Assembly (NCBI GenBank): GCA_008501565.1
Contig: QQUL01000142.1
Location: forward strand, 1-7,824
DNA from: Armatimonadota bacterium
GTDB taxonomy: Bacteria; Actinomycetota; Acidimicrobiia; Spongiisociales; UBA5794
Reading direction: 5' to 3'
Length of the DNA stretch: 7,824 nt
Of the stretch, positions 7,465 through 7,824 are shown in pieces. A model generated the notes under the pieces. That model was given only the letters and a program-made list of their open reading frames with translations, searched no databases and was not told the origin of the DNA. A program made the translations under genes and the position numbers. Position 1 is the first letter of the stretch. Every line of letters starts with the position of its first letter.

Positions 7465-7470
7465 ATGCTA
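7465..7470 (-). promoter_or_regulatory. Putative -10 element of the pentapeptide-repeat lipoprotein gene
   Basis: On the minus strand TAGCAT fits TANNNT and lies 8 nt before the ATG at 7456, inside a stretch closely resembling the pepP start region. It would exclude the alternative ATG at 7480 from the transcript. No clear -35 is visible. Confidence 0.42.
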
Positions 7471-7517
7471 CCGGTTCCATGCGGTGTCCGATCCACCCCT
7501 CCGCGACCAGTCTCGCG

Positions 7518-7550
7518 TGGTGGGCCCGGTGGGATTCGAACCTAAAGTCT
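7518..7550 (-). pseudogene. tRNA 3'-end fragment, copy 1
   Basis: Read on the minus strand this contains the T-loop TTCGAAT (7534-7540), the 3' T-stem strand CCCAC (7529-7533), the 3' acceptor strand CGGGCCC (7522-7528), discriminator A (7521) and an encoded CCA (7518-7520). The 5' T-stem strand does not pair well (TTAGG faces CCCAC), and no 5' acceptor strand, D-arm or anticodon arm is found in the preceding sequence. It is a tRNA remnant, not a working tRNA. The amino-acid identity cannot be fixed; a tRNA starting GGGCCCG would be the parent. Confidence 0.75.
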
Positions 7551-7667
7551 CGACCCCAAAACAACAGAGTCGGGCAAGACCTTCTCGTTGTGAGTCGTGA
7601 GAGGTGGTACGACATTGAGGAGCCCATTGCCGTGCAAGGGGCGGTGGGTCTTGCATGAAGCCTCGCG

Positions 7668-7700
7668 TGGTGGGCCCGGTGGGATTCGAACCTAAAGTCT
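7668..7700 (-). pseudogene. tRNA 3'-end fragment, copy 2
   Basis: This is an exact copy of the fragment at 7518-7550, with CCA at 7668-7670 and the T-loop at 7684-7690. The sequence that should hold the tRNA body is different from that of copy 1 and again shows no acceptor partner or D-arm. Confidence 0.75.
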
Positions 7701-7816
7701 TGACCCGAATCCATAGTTCCGAACGGAGCCACCTAGCGATGAGTCGCGAGAGGTGGTACTACATTGAGGAGCCTAATGCGGTGTAAGGGGCGGTGGGTGT
7801 TGCTTGACGCCTGGCG

Positions 7817-7824
7817 TGGTGGGC
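7817..7824 (-). other. Start of a third tRNA 3' end, truncated by the window edge
   Basis: The minus-strand reading ends in GCCCACCA, matching the last bases and CCA of copies 1 and 2; the flank differs by one base (CTGGCG for CTCGCG). Because minus-strand tRNAs extend to the right, this could be the 3' end of an intact parental tRNA gene or another fragment. Confidence 0.5.

Larger units (their letters stand above)
7512..7824 (-). repeat. Tandem array of ~150-bp units carrying tRNA 3' ends
   Basis: Units start at 7512, 7662 and 7811 (periods 150 and 149 bp), and the third is cut by the window edge. The first 39 nt of units one and two are identical (7512-7550 and 7662-7700), and GACCC is shared at 7552-7556 and 7702-7706. 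Then 34 or 33 nt are unrelated (7557-7590, 7707-7739). The last 71 nt of each unit match at 62 of 71 positions without gaps (7591-7661, 7740-7810). The array therefore alternates conserved blocks of about 116 nt with short variable centres. No protein gene is visible in 7457-7824; open frames across it only translate the repeat. The array sits directly upstream of the lipoprotein gene and may extend to the right. Confidence 0.9.

Noticed and set aside
7457..7732. N-terminal extension of the pentapeptide lipoprotein upstream of 7456
   Set aside because: The extra residues contain the duplicated FRFESHRAHHARL, a translation of the tRNA-like repeat, and would bury the signal peptide.
7512..7824. 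CRISPR array (conserved blocks with 33-34-nt variable centres)
   Set aside because: The conserved blocks are about 116 nt, only 87% identical in part, and tRNA-derived; CRISPR repeats are short and nearly identical, and no cas gene is visible.
7512..7824. Integron attC sites or complete tRNA genes
   Set aside because: No paired RYYYAAC/GTTRRRY core sites were found, and a cloverleaf cannot be folded because the 5' acceptor strand, D-arm and 5' T-stem are missing.

Overview
The window looks like chromosomal DNA of a moderately high-GC (by eye about 60%) aerobic Gram-positive-type bacterium, most likely an actinobacterium of the Acidimicrobiia kind. This placement is inferred from three things: lipoproteins with Thr/Asp-rich linkers, an apparent TANNNT -10 motif directly upstream of start codons (a leaderless-mRNA signature common in Actinomycetota), and an oxygen-using tRNA hydroxylase. 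No phylogenetic marker is present, so the assignment is tentative.

Layout from left to right. Positions 1-121 probably hold the C-terminal end of an upstream plus-strand gene. Next is a complete plus-strand D-2-hydroxyacid dehydrogenase of the glyoxylate/hydroxypyruvate reductase type (182-1147). It converges, with only 18 bp between stop codons, on a minus-strand block of four genes. In transcription order (right to left) these are a 729-residue lipoprotein with Asp-box motifs and a C-terminal pentapeptide-repeat domain (7456-5267), a 450-residue Asp-box lipoprotein (5135-3783), the tRNA U34 hydroxylase TrhO (3620-2703) and an Xaa-Pro aminopeptidase of the PepP/M24B type (2620-1166).

The two lipoproteins appear to be diverged paralogues. 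Both have a lipobox, a low-complexity Thr linker, then Asp-box motifs with four cysteines in the same order, and both are predicted to sit on the outer face of the membrane. TrhO and PepP are cytosolic housekeeping enzymes (wobble-uridine modification and proline-peptide turnover). All four minus-strand genes have a TANNNT hexamer 6-8 nt before the chosen ATG and no well-placed Shine-Dalgarno sequence, so each may be transcribed separately as a leaderless mRNA. The plus-strand dehydrogenase instead has a GGAG ribosome binding site.

The most unusual part is the right end (7512-7824), which contains no gene. It is a tandem array with a period of about 150 bp. Each unit carries, on the minus strand, the 3' end of a tRNA (T-loop, 3' T-stem strand, 3' acceptor strand, discriminator A and CCA) without any matching tRNA 5' half. 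Conserved blocks of about 116 nt alternate with unrelated centres of 33-34 nt. The array runs off the right edge, where an intact parent tRNA gene may lie.
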